From Phoronis australis (taxonomy: Eukaryota > Phoronida > Phoronidae): a stretch of 64,000 nucleotides of DNA. The stretch is from positions 1 to 64,000 of the forward strand of contig NMRA01000555.1 in the NCBI GenBank assembly GCA_002633005.1. The letters run 5' to 3'. Position 1 is the stretch's first letter, and every line of letters begins with the position of its first letter. A program made the translations under genes and the position numbers. The notes under the pieces were generated by a model. The model saw only the letters and a list, made by a program, of their open reading frames with translations, made no database searches and was not told the origin of the DNA. Below are positions 21,132 to 31,019 of this stretch, piece by piece.

Positions 21132-21615
21132 ATAGATTATTACATGGGGAAGTCGTTATCCCCCGTATTCTAGAACCCGAGTAGATTTTGGAGTATTATC
21201 GCCCGAGGGTCGTTAGCTCCGAGTGTGATAAATCTCCAAAATTCACGAGGGTTCTAGATAAGGGGGCTAACGACTGAGAACATGTAACAATCTATTTATA
21301 CCACATACTGAACTAAAAATATTGCAATGAATCTATCTACCTTTCTTGACTCGCCTCGGCTTTGTAACTACTTTCTATGTTAGAAGCCCGGGGTCGGAGT
21401 TCGTGACCTTTAAAGAAAAGCCGAGCTATTTCTGTCAAATAATGCTTTTCCTCAAAACCAATTGAAAATTTAAACAAAATTGCAATAAAGTGAATCTATA
21501 AATCAAGGTTTAGCAACTATTACAGCTTGCTACATATTTTTATCACGCTAAGCTTCCACGGTGAAAATATCGTCTGCTAAACTAGGTTACCACAAGTAAC
21601 TGAGTGTAATGCTCA
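21131..21615. repeat. Repeat A, copy 1, with long foldback at its start
   Basis: 21132-21302 is a near-perfect inverted repeat of about 75 bp per arm ('cgttatcccccgtattctag' against 'ctagataagggggctaacg'). The remainder to 21615 matches 24240-24535, and the start matches 24179-24240 and 61972-62075, so this is a multi-copy element. Its left edge sits exactly in the BEL pol frame. Confidence 0.75.
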
Positions 21616-21748
21616 ATTATAATAATACAACGATTAAAAATCCCTTTCAATTAGGAGGCCTTCTAAAGGCTATTGACCGCTAATAAGAAGGTCCGCTAAA
21701 CCAAATAAATCAACGGAAATGCAAAAATCAGTAGGAATAGGTGAGGTA

Positions 21749-21751
<3 letters not shown>

Positions 21752-21796
<45 letters not shown>

Positions 21797-21807
21797 CATA
21801 TATATAA
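21752..21807. repeat. (TA)n microsatellite
   Basis: Nearly pure TA run with two interruptions, between repeat A and the LINE remnant. Confidence 0.95.
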
Positions 21808-21959
21808 TCATAACATACTTAAAAAACAAAGTGAATTAGCGCTGAAAACGACCGACACGCCAGGAACCAACAAGTGGACTGGCACAGCTCTGGAGATTTT
21901 GGGAACACAATTAGATACCGTTACATGAAGCAATTGGAAATATGACAAATTGGACCGTA

Positions 21960-23815
21960 GCTGCTAATAATAAAATTGGTTAGGAAACTGAACAATGCAT
22001 GCAAAGAATGTTTTTTATTATATTTAGAGCAGAGACTGGTCTTTCGTTGTTGTTTATTAATCGAGGAATTCCAAATCTAAAACAGGCTCTTGGTGACAAT
22101 TTGTTGGAGGTAGGAACTAAAATTTTGGGTTGTATTGTCGGAATAGCAGTTGAGTATTGATTCAGGTATGTAGGAATTTTAATGTGTGTGGTTGGTTTAT
22201 ATTGGATGGGTTTAGTAAAAAGTTGTTAGTGTAAAAATATCTAGGAAGCTGATTCTTGATGGATTTGTAGTAAAATTTTGCTGTTGAGATTTTGAAGATG
22301 TCTTGAAGTAGAGAGAGGCGAAATTCCTTAAATATGGGCAAAGAGTGAACATTATAACTGGAATTTGAAATATTCCGAAAGATTCTCTTCTGGGCTGTCT
22401 GGAGTTTCCTAGTGTTGCCGAAACTCCAAGTTGCAATGCCATAGTTTAAATGTTCGAGGACAAGCGAATATACTAACTTGAAACCTGGCAGTGGAAAATA
22501 AAATTTCAATTTATAAATGAGTCCACCGAGATTGTTAAGTTTGTTTGAGATGAGGTTTATATGGGGGACCATGAGAGGTTTTTGTCAACGGTAATACCAA
22601 GGAAAGGATAACTGTTCACATGACATATGATTTTGATAAAAATATAAATGGTGGGAATAATACATTTTTCAATTTTATTTTGGGGGTAGTGGAAGATTAT
22701 AAATTTACTTTTTAGTGTGTTAATTCAAAGTTTGTTCACGGAAAACCAGTCTAAAATAGCTTTAAGGTTGTTGTTGGTTGTGGTTGATTGCTGTAAACTG
22801 TGTTGGGAAGATTCAGTCAGTTTGTAAGGTGTGAAGAGGCAAGTGTCGTCAGCATAATGAGGTGTGTCCATGGGAAAAGAAAACGAAAGATCATTTATGT
22901 ACATTAAGAAGAGAAGTGGGCCAAGGACAGAGGTTTGAGGAACTCCGGTAGCTATTGGTAACCAACTGGAAGTTGTATCTCTTAGTAAAACATATTGGGT
23001 GCGGTTTCAACAGTGTATATTCAACTCCAGTATTATCATAGTGATTTATCTTTTGAAAGAGTATTTGCTGGTCTATTGTGTCGAAAGCTTTAGAGAGATC
23101 GATAAAGATGAACAGGAGATTCATGTCATTATCAAGATGGGAACAAATGCGATCTAAAAGTGCAAGCGAAGCAAGTTCTGTAGAGTGACATTTCCTGAAA
23201 CCATATTGATGTTTACTAAGAATATAATTTAGGGAAGTTGAAAGTTGAGTATACATGTAGATAATTTTTTCTATAATTTTTGAGATTGTTGGGAGAATAG
23301 AAATGGATCTATAACTGCCCGGGTGCTCTGGGTCCAAACCATGTTGTTTAAATCTGGGATTACTTTAGCAATCTTTAGAGCATCTGGAAATATACCAGTG
23401 TGCAAGCGCTGGTTGAGGATGGTCGTGAGATGTTCAATTATACAAGGACTGCTTATTTTGATAATTTTAGATGATGAATTGTCATGACCAGTACTATTTG
23501 TTACGTCCATGTCCCTAATAATATCTAGTGCATGTTTATTATTAATTAGTTTGAATGAGAACTTAAATTTGTTTAGCGTGGGAAGATAATCTTCGAAATT
23601 TTCGATTTTTCTTCATAGTTATTGATTCAGAAAGGGACGGGCCGCTTTGGGTAAAGTAGGTGTTGAATAAACTTGTCATTCCGGGTAGGTCACTGATTTT
23701 AGTGTTATCTGAACGTACAGTGTAAGAGACATTCTGGTGAATCATTTTTTGTTCGAACGCCGTTTTTCATAACTGTCTTTATTGTATCCCATGTTTTATT
23801 CAAGTCAGACACGAT
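21960..23815 (-). pseudogene. 5'-truncated LINE (CR1/Jockey superfamily) with reverse transcriptase
   Basis: On the minus strand, from 23815 down: the pre-RT linker (DLNKTWDTIK), the RT N-terminal motif (HPGSYRSISILPTISKIIEK), FIFIDLSKAFDTID (first catalytic Asp), GPLLFLMYINDLS, the YADD catalytic box (near 22850) and the thumb (LVYSLVLEHLNYGIATWS). At least three frameshifts separate these blocks. The endonuclease domain is absent, and the 5' end coincides with the border of repeat X at 23815, typical 5' truncation. The 3' end is indistinct near 21960. Confidence 0.8.
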
Positions 23816-24178
23816 ACCCGCATTCAAATTGGAGATCGGTGATTTACAAGTAAGAGAACGTGAGTGAAAAATTTTAGTGAATTAAAATATTGTTTTTATT
23901 GAAAGATTGCGTCTTGTTTTTCATAGCGTATAAATGTCGGTACAATGCCCTTTGTTGAACACGCGATTGTTGCGCGTGCTCATTTAAGTATTCCATTTTC
24001 ACCTTCGATGACTTCAGCCGCTGAGAGGTGCAGTGGTAAAGTCGACGACCCGAAACTCTTGCGGCCCAGGTTCGAAACCGGCCTCGGTTCCCGCCAAAAT
24101 GTTATCTCACCAGTGAGATAACTAAATGGGTTATTACACGGTTGTATTGGCCATTTGAGGCTGATATTGTGGTATAAA
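23815..24178 (+). repeat. Repeat X, copy 1
   Basis: Aligns over about 360 bp with 24540-24915, starting at 'gcattcaaattggagatcgg' and ending at 'tgtggtataaa'. It contains a tRNA-derived segment. With repeat A it forms the A-X unit described in the findings. Confidence 0.8.
24017..24090 (+). repeat. tRNA-derived SINE head, copy 1
   Basis: Carries an A-box-like 'gaggtgcagtggtaaa' and a B box 'ggttcgaaacc' about 40 bases apart, the internal RNA polymerase III promoter of a tRNA, but the flanking arms do not pair into a full tRNA. A SINE head rather than a tRNA gene. Confidence 0.6.
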
Positions 24179-24535
24179 TATAGATTATTACATGGCGAAG
24201 TCGTTATCCCCCGTTATCTAGAGCCCGAATGGATTTTGGAGAATGATCTACCTTTCTCGACTGGCCTCGGCTTTGTAACTACTTTCTATGTCAGAGCCCC
24301 GGGGTCGGAGGTCGTGACTTTTTAAGAAAAGCCGAGATATTTTTGTAAAATAATGCTTTTACTCAAAACCAATTGAAAAATAAAACAAAATAGAAATAAA
24401 GTGGATCTATAAATTAAGGTTTAGCAACAATTATAGCTTACTACACATTTTATCACGCTAAGCTTCCACGGTGAAAATATCGTCTGCTAAAGTAGGTTAC
24501 CACTAGTAACTGACTATAATGCTCAAGTCAAAGGA
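24179..24535. repeat. Repeat A, copy 2 (right foldback arm deleted)
   Basis: Same start as 21132 ('tagattattacatgg'), but about 100 bp including the second foldback arm are missing. From 'tctacctttctcgac' onward it follows copy 1 to 'gtaactga.t.taatgctcaa'. Confidence 0.8.
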
Positions 24536-24539
24536 TCCC

Positions 24540-24915
24540 GACCACACGACACCTGCATTCAAATTGGAGATCGGTGATTTACAAGTGAGAGAACACGAGA
24601 GAAAAATTTCATTGAATTAAAGTATCGTTTCTATGGAAATTATGCCTCTTATTTTTCATAGCGTATAGATGTCGGTGCAATGCCCTTTCCTGAACATGCG
24701 ATTGTTGCGCGTGCTCATTTAAGTATTCTATTTTCACGTTCAATGACGTCAGCCGCTGAGTGGTGTAGTGGTAAAGTCGGCGACTCGCAACTGTTGAGGC
24801 CCGGGTTCGAATCCGGCCTCGGTTTCCCGCAAAATGTTGTATCACTAGTGAGATAACTTTATGGGTTATTACACGGTAGTATCTGGCACTTGAGGCTAAT
24901 AATGTGGTATAAATT
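24540..24915 (+). repeat. Repeat X, copy 2
   Basis: See copy 1. Directly follows repeat A copy 2, so A-X occurs as a unit of about 735 bp. Confidence 0.8.
24752..24825 (+). repeat. tRNA-derived SINE head, copy 2
   Basis: A-box-like 'gtggtgtagtggtaaag' and a consensus B box 'ggttcgaatcc' at 24804-24814. Better preserved than copy 1; still no complete cloverleaf. Confidence 0.65.
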
Positions 24916-24934
24916 GTTTTAATTGTTTTAATAC

Positions 24935-25085
24935 ATGATGACAATTTACCAAGAATACTTTGGCAACTACTGTAGGAATGGTTGATGATGTAAATGTAGG
25001 ACGTGAGAATAATATTCGATCTGTATCGCTGCGCACAAAATCCGGTCTAACCAACAGACCCATTATGAAGTTATATCCCCTGGAA
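24935..25085 (+). pseudogene. C-terminal domain of the BEL pol, after the nested insertion
   Basis: Reads IHDDNLPRILWQL, then (after a frame change) VGRENNIRSVSLRTKSG and PIMKLYPLE, the conserved end of BEL/Pao polyproteins. It continues TSLQIGDI at 21131, proving that 21132-24934 was inserted into pol. Confidence 0.75.
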
Positions 25086-25145
25086 TCTTCACTAGCATGA
25101 ACTATCTGTAGATGCGTTTAGAATTAACTGTTTGTCCCGAAGAGG

Positions 25146-25386
25146 ATGTCATGATGTTAACATTGTTTTCTCGTTCACATTTCACATTCACTTTCATGAG
25201 TTACCATTATGTTTTCCCTGATTTTCTTTCTTTCGTTTCTAATATTCGTCTAATCAGTTTGTTTCAAGTTTCCGTTTGTCAGAAGATCTATAGCGTTCTG
25301 TAGTTTTTACTTGCTTTCAGCGTTCTCTCAATATTTCAATAAATCAGACGTGTTTTACAAACCGCCTCAGTTTTCTCTTCTTCACA
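25146..25386 (+). repeat. BEL/Pao 3' LTR
   Basis: 241 bp, TG...CA ends, preceded by the purine tract gaagagga and followed by CTTGC, the same 5-mer that precedes the 5' LTR. Confidence 0.85.
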
Positions 25387-25542
25387 CTTGCATTGTATCT
25401 TATTTCATTGTAGATGTACTCATTTCTGTTGGTATTTACATTGTTTTTCTTAATTGTTCAATTTACTGTTACTCGGTGGTCAGCTTGTAGCGGCCCCTGC
25501 ATTTGCTTGCCACCCAGTCATATAACAATGTATGTTTTATGT

Positions 25543-25907
25543 GACAGAAAACAATCTTGCGTTCATTGCCAGGTCTAGTTGGATAGTCCAAAATTCCAAT
25601 AGTTGGACGGTCCACGAGTTCAAATTTTCACGTGTACACATGCACCGAGTTTCACAAGGCCGAATCCCTCAATGAAGAAATCACGTTGACCATAGGTGCA
25701 AAGGTTCTCATATCTGAAGTTCTGCATGTGGGAGGTTTGATTTGTCTACAGTCCAGTTAATAGGACAGAAAACATTCCAGGTTTGAAACCCTCGACCGGA
25801 GCCCCCTTTCACGAAACTCACTATATGAAGCTTTTGGCCATGAGGTGCTCGGCAGTATGTAATACATCAACAAAGAAAATGTTCACACTTTGTCAGAATA
25901 AATATTG
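25543..25907 (+). repeat. Duplicated block, partner at 909-1281
   Basis: See 909-1281. This copy lies outside the BEL element. Confidence 0.8.
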
Positions 25908-28165
25908 ATGAAGTAGTTAACACAGATAGATCCATTTTAAGTTTCCCAAAATTCTGCACATGTACTTTTAAATCATGGGGTCAAACTTGTTGACATGTAA
26001 CTTAACGTCAAAATCTATATTTAGATGGTGTTTACTACTTCGGTTCTGGGGTCAAAGGCACTATAGAAATTCTAGAAATTTCTGAGAGCAAATCGTAACA
26101 GTCAATGATCTGGTTAGAAAAGATCATGGGGTTTTTATTAGTCAATCGCTAAATAAATAGATTATTATAATTTGGGCTGAATTTAACAGAATATTCAAAT
26201 GAGCTATAGTAGTCGAAACAAAAATATCTGCCACAGTGTACAGAGGAAATTGCACAACAGAGCCATTCTAAAGAGGATCTTGTCAAGGGCAAGGGTTAAC
26301 GTACAGGAAGTTAACTAAGAGCTTGTTACTTGCATCGTGGGTAGTAAAATACTGCCTATACGTGTTGCGTCACCAGGGACTGTGACCAGCAAGAGGAACC
26401 GTGGGTAGAAGATACTACCTACAAGTGTTGTGTCACGAAGAAATGTGACCAGCGAGTACACTGTCGCAGTACATTGTGTGGGTAATTCACAGATTTACCA
26501 ACAAGAGGCTCTACAGCTTGGATAGCATATAAGACATTTAATTAGTTTGGTTCATTGATTGAAGTAATCATTATGGAAGGCGCTAGCCTAGTTATTCTTC
26601 TTTATAGTTGATTACTTAATCAACAACAGGTTTCACTTGTTTAATAAGTGATGTAATGAATTAATTACTGAATTTAATCCTTCTCTCTCCAAAAAAGCAC
26701 AGTCTCAAAGCATAGGTATCAGTATTATTTTAAACAAACCCACAGTCAATTTCTGACACACTTCTTCATCAATCATTTCTTGACATGAGTCTGTGTACGG
26801 TGATTGCGATTTCTGAAACAAATTTCCTGGCCAGCAAGTATCGTCTCTTAAAATGTTATTGAACATTCTGACTTACGACCCTGAGGCTTGTAGGTCCTAA
26901 GGCTTGAATCACGTACGATTTTTAATATACCAGCAGTTGTCGACCTGTAGTACATTCGGACTTGTGAACCTTTCGGAATATCGAGAGGCACAATTGCCTA
27001 TGTGTGTACCGGCTAAATTACCGCGACTAAACGTACTGTTTCTCGTACGTACACCATACCAACAATTAACACTAGCTGGGCCAAGTTGTTAGTAAGACTC
27101 GGAATGTAATCCCCTGAGATCAGTTTACTAAGGCTGGTGCTTGCTGTTTGCGTATGGTTTAATTGTTAACATCAGGCAATTACTGGATAAACTGACCACT
27201 CTGTGTTTGAGCAATTCCATTGATCTCCCATAACACGTAATTTATCTACCTGCATATGCTGCTATTTTTTCTCATATTCTCGTTTTTGAAGCTTATTTGA
27301 ATGCAACGACTTTCAGATATACTGCCGATTGCAATAATGGAACGATTCCAGACACGCGATGAAGTTTTGTATAACAGCATTGGCATCGGGCAAACATGTA
27401 AGACCAGACTTTAAAAGCGCAAAACAAACAAGAAACGGGAAGGAGGGAGCATGAGATGGGAAGCGCGGATTACTGTATTTTGTAGATTTCACTAAAATAA
27501 CCCCCAAATTCAGGGGATTTCATCTACGGCAAAACTTCGTTAATTAGCGGTGCTGATGGCGTTTTTAAAATGCATTGCTGTATGGTTGGTCGATTTATAA
27601 ACATCCGTTGATTTTATAGAAAGCGTGGTGACGTGAAAAAAATAATACAAAAAATCAAAGTTTGTAACTTAAACTCACCATGACTTAAAGCATGCGTGCA
27701 CTGCAACATGCCTCTTGGTGCGTTAACGTCTAACTAACCATCAAAATAAAAAAAAATAAAGTCAGCTCCTGCGAATCGAATGAATAGACAGACTTATAAC
27801 AAATCTGTGAACAATTCTCAAGGCGTCATCTGATCACATGAAATATGTCTTGCCATCTAAACAGATAGGTTTCCATTCTTCACACCCAAGAAAACCGCGA
27901 CACTATGCAAGGCTCCGTAAGATGTCACTACGCATTACACTCGACGCACGTGACCCCACCGTTCGTTTTGTTAAACCCTTGCGTGTGTAAAATGCAACTC
28001 AGCCTTCCAGGTTTACAGCAGTGCCGCCGATGTTTATGAGCCTACAACACCTCAGAGTGCGTTTGAAAACGACATTAGCGCCGCAGATGAAATCACTTCA
28101 AAAACTTATTGTTTTTGTTACTAATGCCATACTTCACTGTATATCATTTACAATAATTTGAGGTC
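25908..28165. other. No gene seen; short tandem duplication at 26336-26457
   Basis: Two imperfect copies of about 60-65 bp (cgtgggtag...tgtgaccagc) lie head to tail at 26336-26400 and 26400-26457. Otherwise only short domain-free frames. Confidence 0.45.
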
Positions 28166-28257
28166 TTTGATCCTGATCACTGCTTTCCCCTCTTCTCCTT
28201 TTTCTTAGAGTGTCTTTGCTCCTTTGCAAACTCAGCCGGCGTCACGTTGTTTGTTTA
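28166..28257 (-). pseudogene. Lysine-rich exon relic, part after the transposon
   Basis: On the minus strand it reads VTPAEFAKEQRHSKKKEKRG, aligning with NTPGGEVEKEQKRSKKKE of the gene at 5750-8025, then degenerates. It is the continuation of 29505-29600 across the inserted Harbinger-like element. Confidence 0.75.
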
Positions 28258-29504
28258 AGGCCCTGTCACACCTTGACGATTTAGCCAGCGTATGCCGACG
28301 TATGAAAAATTTGGCAAATACGCTGGCGTACGTCGAATAAGTTATGGGTAAGTTTTGTATACGTTAACAGCACGCTGAAGCACGTTGGTATACGTCGAAG
28401 TACGTCGAGGTCGTCGAAAAATTTTGTGCATTCTCAAAATTTCTCAACGTATGTCAGCGTATGGCTATACGTCCCGTATACGCAGGCCATAAGTAATAGG
28501 TAAGTTATGCGATCGTTGACACACGTTCAAACACGTTAAGTGTAGGTTACTCATAAGTCCAAATACGTCGAGATAATGTCTAGCGTNACAACCAGGATGT
28601 GCCCTACTTCTTCATCGGTGACGATGCCTTCACCCACTGCTCCCTCTCTGTCAGTTCCGGGGCGCCGTCACCGCTCTTCTTCTTGTGGAGACGGGTGTGA
28701 ATGTCTCGGAGGGACTTGAACCACCCTTGAAGGTGCTCGACAGTCTTCCCCATGGCCTTGGCTTGATCTTCCCAGACCTTTGCCTTCTTGTCCACCCTCC
28801 GGTAGTCAGTCTTCTTGATGTCCCAGAGGATGGCGTTCTCACGAAGGAAATCAAACATGAACTGCTCCTCTTGGACATCGAGACAAAACTGTGTCTTCTT
28901 GGCCCTCCTCTTCTTGGCAAGGGTTGGGTGAGAGGAGGTGGAGGCCTAGGACGCAGCTACCGACGCCACTGACGATGCCCGAGAGGCGTTAGAACAAGCA
29001 TCATCTCCATCAGAGAGTGAGCGTGAGGGTGAGGGTGTAGGTGATGATGGCACCTCCTTCTGTTCACGTCCACACCCCCGGCCACGGCCAGGAGATTTCT
29101 TGGCAGCGTTCCTCGCACTTTTCTTTGGCATGACGCTGATGTTGGTACTGCAATGTCTAGTGCAGTTATGATTTGAAACGTCGAGCGGCAGCCTTTTTAT
29201 AGACTACGACACGTGATCGTCGGCAATACGCTGCAGCACGCTATGCATAAGTTAGACTATCGTTGGGCATAAGTTGTGTACGCCGGCAACACGCTAGGCA
29301 TTCGTTAGAATAAGTTATCTATAAGTTATCGAAACGTTCTATATAATTTACTGATACGTTATGTATACGTCCAACTCGTTATGAATACGCTATGTATACG
29401 CCCAAAATTGAAAAAAAAACGATAATTCAGCGTATGCCAGCGTTTTAGGGAAATTCTGATATGTCGGCATACGCTGGCTAAATCGTCAAGGTGTGACAGG
29501 GCCT
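28258..29504 (-). mobile_element. Harbinger-like DNA transposon inserted in the lysine-rich relic
   Basis: The terminal inverted repeats match over about 43 bp (AGGCCCTGTCACACCTTGAC... and its complement), with TTA on both sides (28255-28257 and 29505-29507). A 3-bp TWA target duplication and an accessory Myb/MADF-type protein are hallmarks of PIF/Harbinger. Subterminal regions are packed with short acgt, taagttat and cgtt motifs. No transposase is visible, but the single N at 28587 may hide missing sequence, so non-autonomy is not proven. Confidence 0.75.
28604..29131 (-). pseudogene. MADF (Myb/SANT-like) DNA-binding protein of the transposon
   Basis: From ATG at 29131 the frame reads a basic N-terminus (MPKKSARNAAKK) and a Ser-rich linker, then hits one in-frame TAG at 28946-28948, after which the same frame continues to a normal stop at 28604. 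The second part holds a MADF domain: FMFDFLRENAILWDIKKTDY, a KVWEDQAKAMG helix and LQGWFKSLRDIHTRLHKK, with the three spaced Trp of Myb/SANT-like folds. Total about 174 residues. In PIF/Harbinger elements such a protein binds the ends and assists the transposase. A single stop makes this a recent pseudogene or a polymorphic allele. Confidence 0.75.
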
Positions 29505-29600
29505 TTACCAACTGATCTACCCGTACAGCCATCGTCTAAAAATGTGAGAAGTATTATTCTGGTCACCCAGATCTCTTACCTTCTTTTTTCAGATATTTTG
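29505..29600 (-). pseudogene. Lysine-rich exon relic, part before the transposon
   Basis: Nucleotide alignment with about 6290-6385: 'gatctgggtgaccag', 'gacgatggctgtacgggt' and 'tcagttggtaaa' correspond to the segments coding DLGDQ, DDGFTG and ESVKN. The frame is broken. Together with 28166-28257 it is one interrupted copy of the repeat tail. Confidence 0.75.
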
Positions 29601-30898
29601 TCTTCTTTTGTAACTCTTGTACACGACACTATATATGGGTTTGGAGGGCATGTTAAATCAAATAAGTATGACGGGTAGTACTTTTAATCGCAGCTAAACC
29701 CACTGTCGTCAGCATCTTACATCGACGAAGATTGAAGATGTTAAATTACAGTGATTTATAATTTACGATCAATCGTGGCCTTGAGTTTATGAAAAGACAC
29801 CGCATTTTAAAAAGTACAGCTGTTTCGAAGAATGCATCGAAATATTGGAGTCCCTAACGACATGGAAGATGGCATGATGAAGCGAGCATTTTTAATAATC
29901 GCAATGGATGGATATGCAAGCACGCCACACTTTAAGAGCTTTAATTCAACCATCGAAGCCGACTGATATGACATGCGACGAATGCTTGGCTGTACAGTAT
30001 TAAGCGGACACTGCGCTCCACTGCCAGGTGAAAATGTTTAGACATGCGATTTCGTGATGGGTCACAAGAAGCCTGGGGAAGCTACACCACAGTCTGTTAC
30101 GACACTAAGGCAGATAAGTGAAGGGTGTAGTTTAGCGGACCTTGATGAAGCTTCCGTGACGGCTTGTGTTGGGGTGCCGGGATGACGCCATTAAACGCAA
30201 ACTGTTGACTACGATACTTGGGATCGTCTAAAGCACGTGTTTTCACAAACTAAGTTCGCGGAAGGATCATGTGAAAATCTGTATGGATATGGTCAAACAT
30301 AAGTCCTGTGGTTAGTAGGGGAATTCCCGGCAGACATGAGTTGTGAGCAAACTGGGAAAACTTAAAGAGGCACATTTGCTGTCTTCGTAGGGAAATATCA
30401 GCTCTTGCTGTAATGAAAAACCTCAGTGGCGCGCCAGTTGGACTTAAAATGCGAATTCCACCAAACACAGTTCTGCGAGACGTGCAGAGTTATCACTACT
30501 TTCATCTGTGACAGGGATATTTTTGGAGCAAAAGGTTGAACTTTTGGATTTGTTTGGCTCCCGAAAGGTACCAAAAGATCATCTAGGATGTACCCCAGAG
30601 TTGCACGGAGTGTGAAATTTTATTATCGTTCACGGAAAAACTGTTGCAAAACATGACAGTAACTTTGTTGGAGTATTAAATAGACTGCGTGGTTCTGGTA
30701 TCGTATTCAATCCAAAGATATATGCTTTTAGTTTGCCAAAATCTCACGTGAGAAAATCATCAATCAGTATATCCGGTAATAAAACCGACGCAATCATGGT
30801 TTCACCTAAGCGTTACGGCCGTGCACATGACATGGCTTTCCTATGGACAAGGAATTTAAATTAAAAGTACATCTGTATATGATTTCATGGAAGGTCAA
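29601..30898 (+). other. Poorly recognisable; possible Ty3/Gypsy pieces
   Basis: A segment near 30110-30290 read with frame changes (EGCSLADLDEASVTA, DDAIKRKLLTTILG) resembles a retroviral-type gag core. 30600-30770 (IIVHGKT, HDSNFVGVLNRLRGSGIVFN) resembles the thumb of a Ty3/Gypsy reverse transcriptase. No other domain is seen and no LTR was found, so the assignment is weak. Confidence 0.35.
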
Positions 30899-30934
30899 TT
30901 ATTAATAAAAACAATGACGGTTTTAAAGCGACTT

Positions 30935-30973
30935 GACATTTTTCGGTGTCATTCATTCAAACACCGTCATCAG
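30935..30973 (-). ncRNA. Hammerhead-ribozyme-like motif, left arm (decayed)
   Basis: Minus strand: CTGATGA, a hairpin closed by GGTGT/ACACC, then GAAAAATGTC. The short stem III seen in the right copy (AC/GU) is broken here, so cleavage is unlikely. Confidence 0.5.
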
Positions 30974-31019
30974 ACGAGAGAATATAGTGGCCACCTAGCT
31001 ATACACAGCAAACCCTTTT

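Larger units (their letters stand above)
14524..25386 (+). mobile_element. BEL/Pao LTR retrotransposon, old, gapped and with nested insertions
   Basis: Two related LTRs (14524-14760 and 25146-25386, starting TGTCATGA and ending TTCACA) are flanked on the outside by the same 5-mer, CTTGC (14519-14523 and 25387-25391), a target-site duplication. Inside, in order: a primer-binding-like site, gag, zinc knuckles, protease, reverse transcriptase, RNase H, integrase and the BEL-specific C-terminal domain, all on the plus strand with many stops and frameshifts. A 621-base gap lies in the leader, and a 3.8 kb composite insertion (about 21132-24934) splits the end of pol. A purine tract (gaagagga) directly precedes the 3' LTR. 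Confidence 0.85.

Noticed and set aside
24752-24825. Genuine tRNA gene
   Set aside because: A and B boxes are present, but acceptor and T stems do not pair properly and the segment is repeated inside a larger element, so a SINE is the better call.
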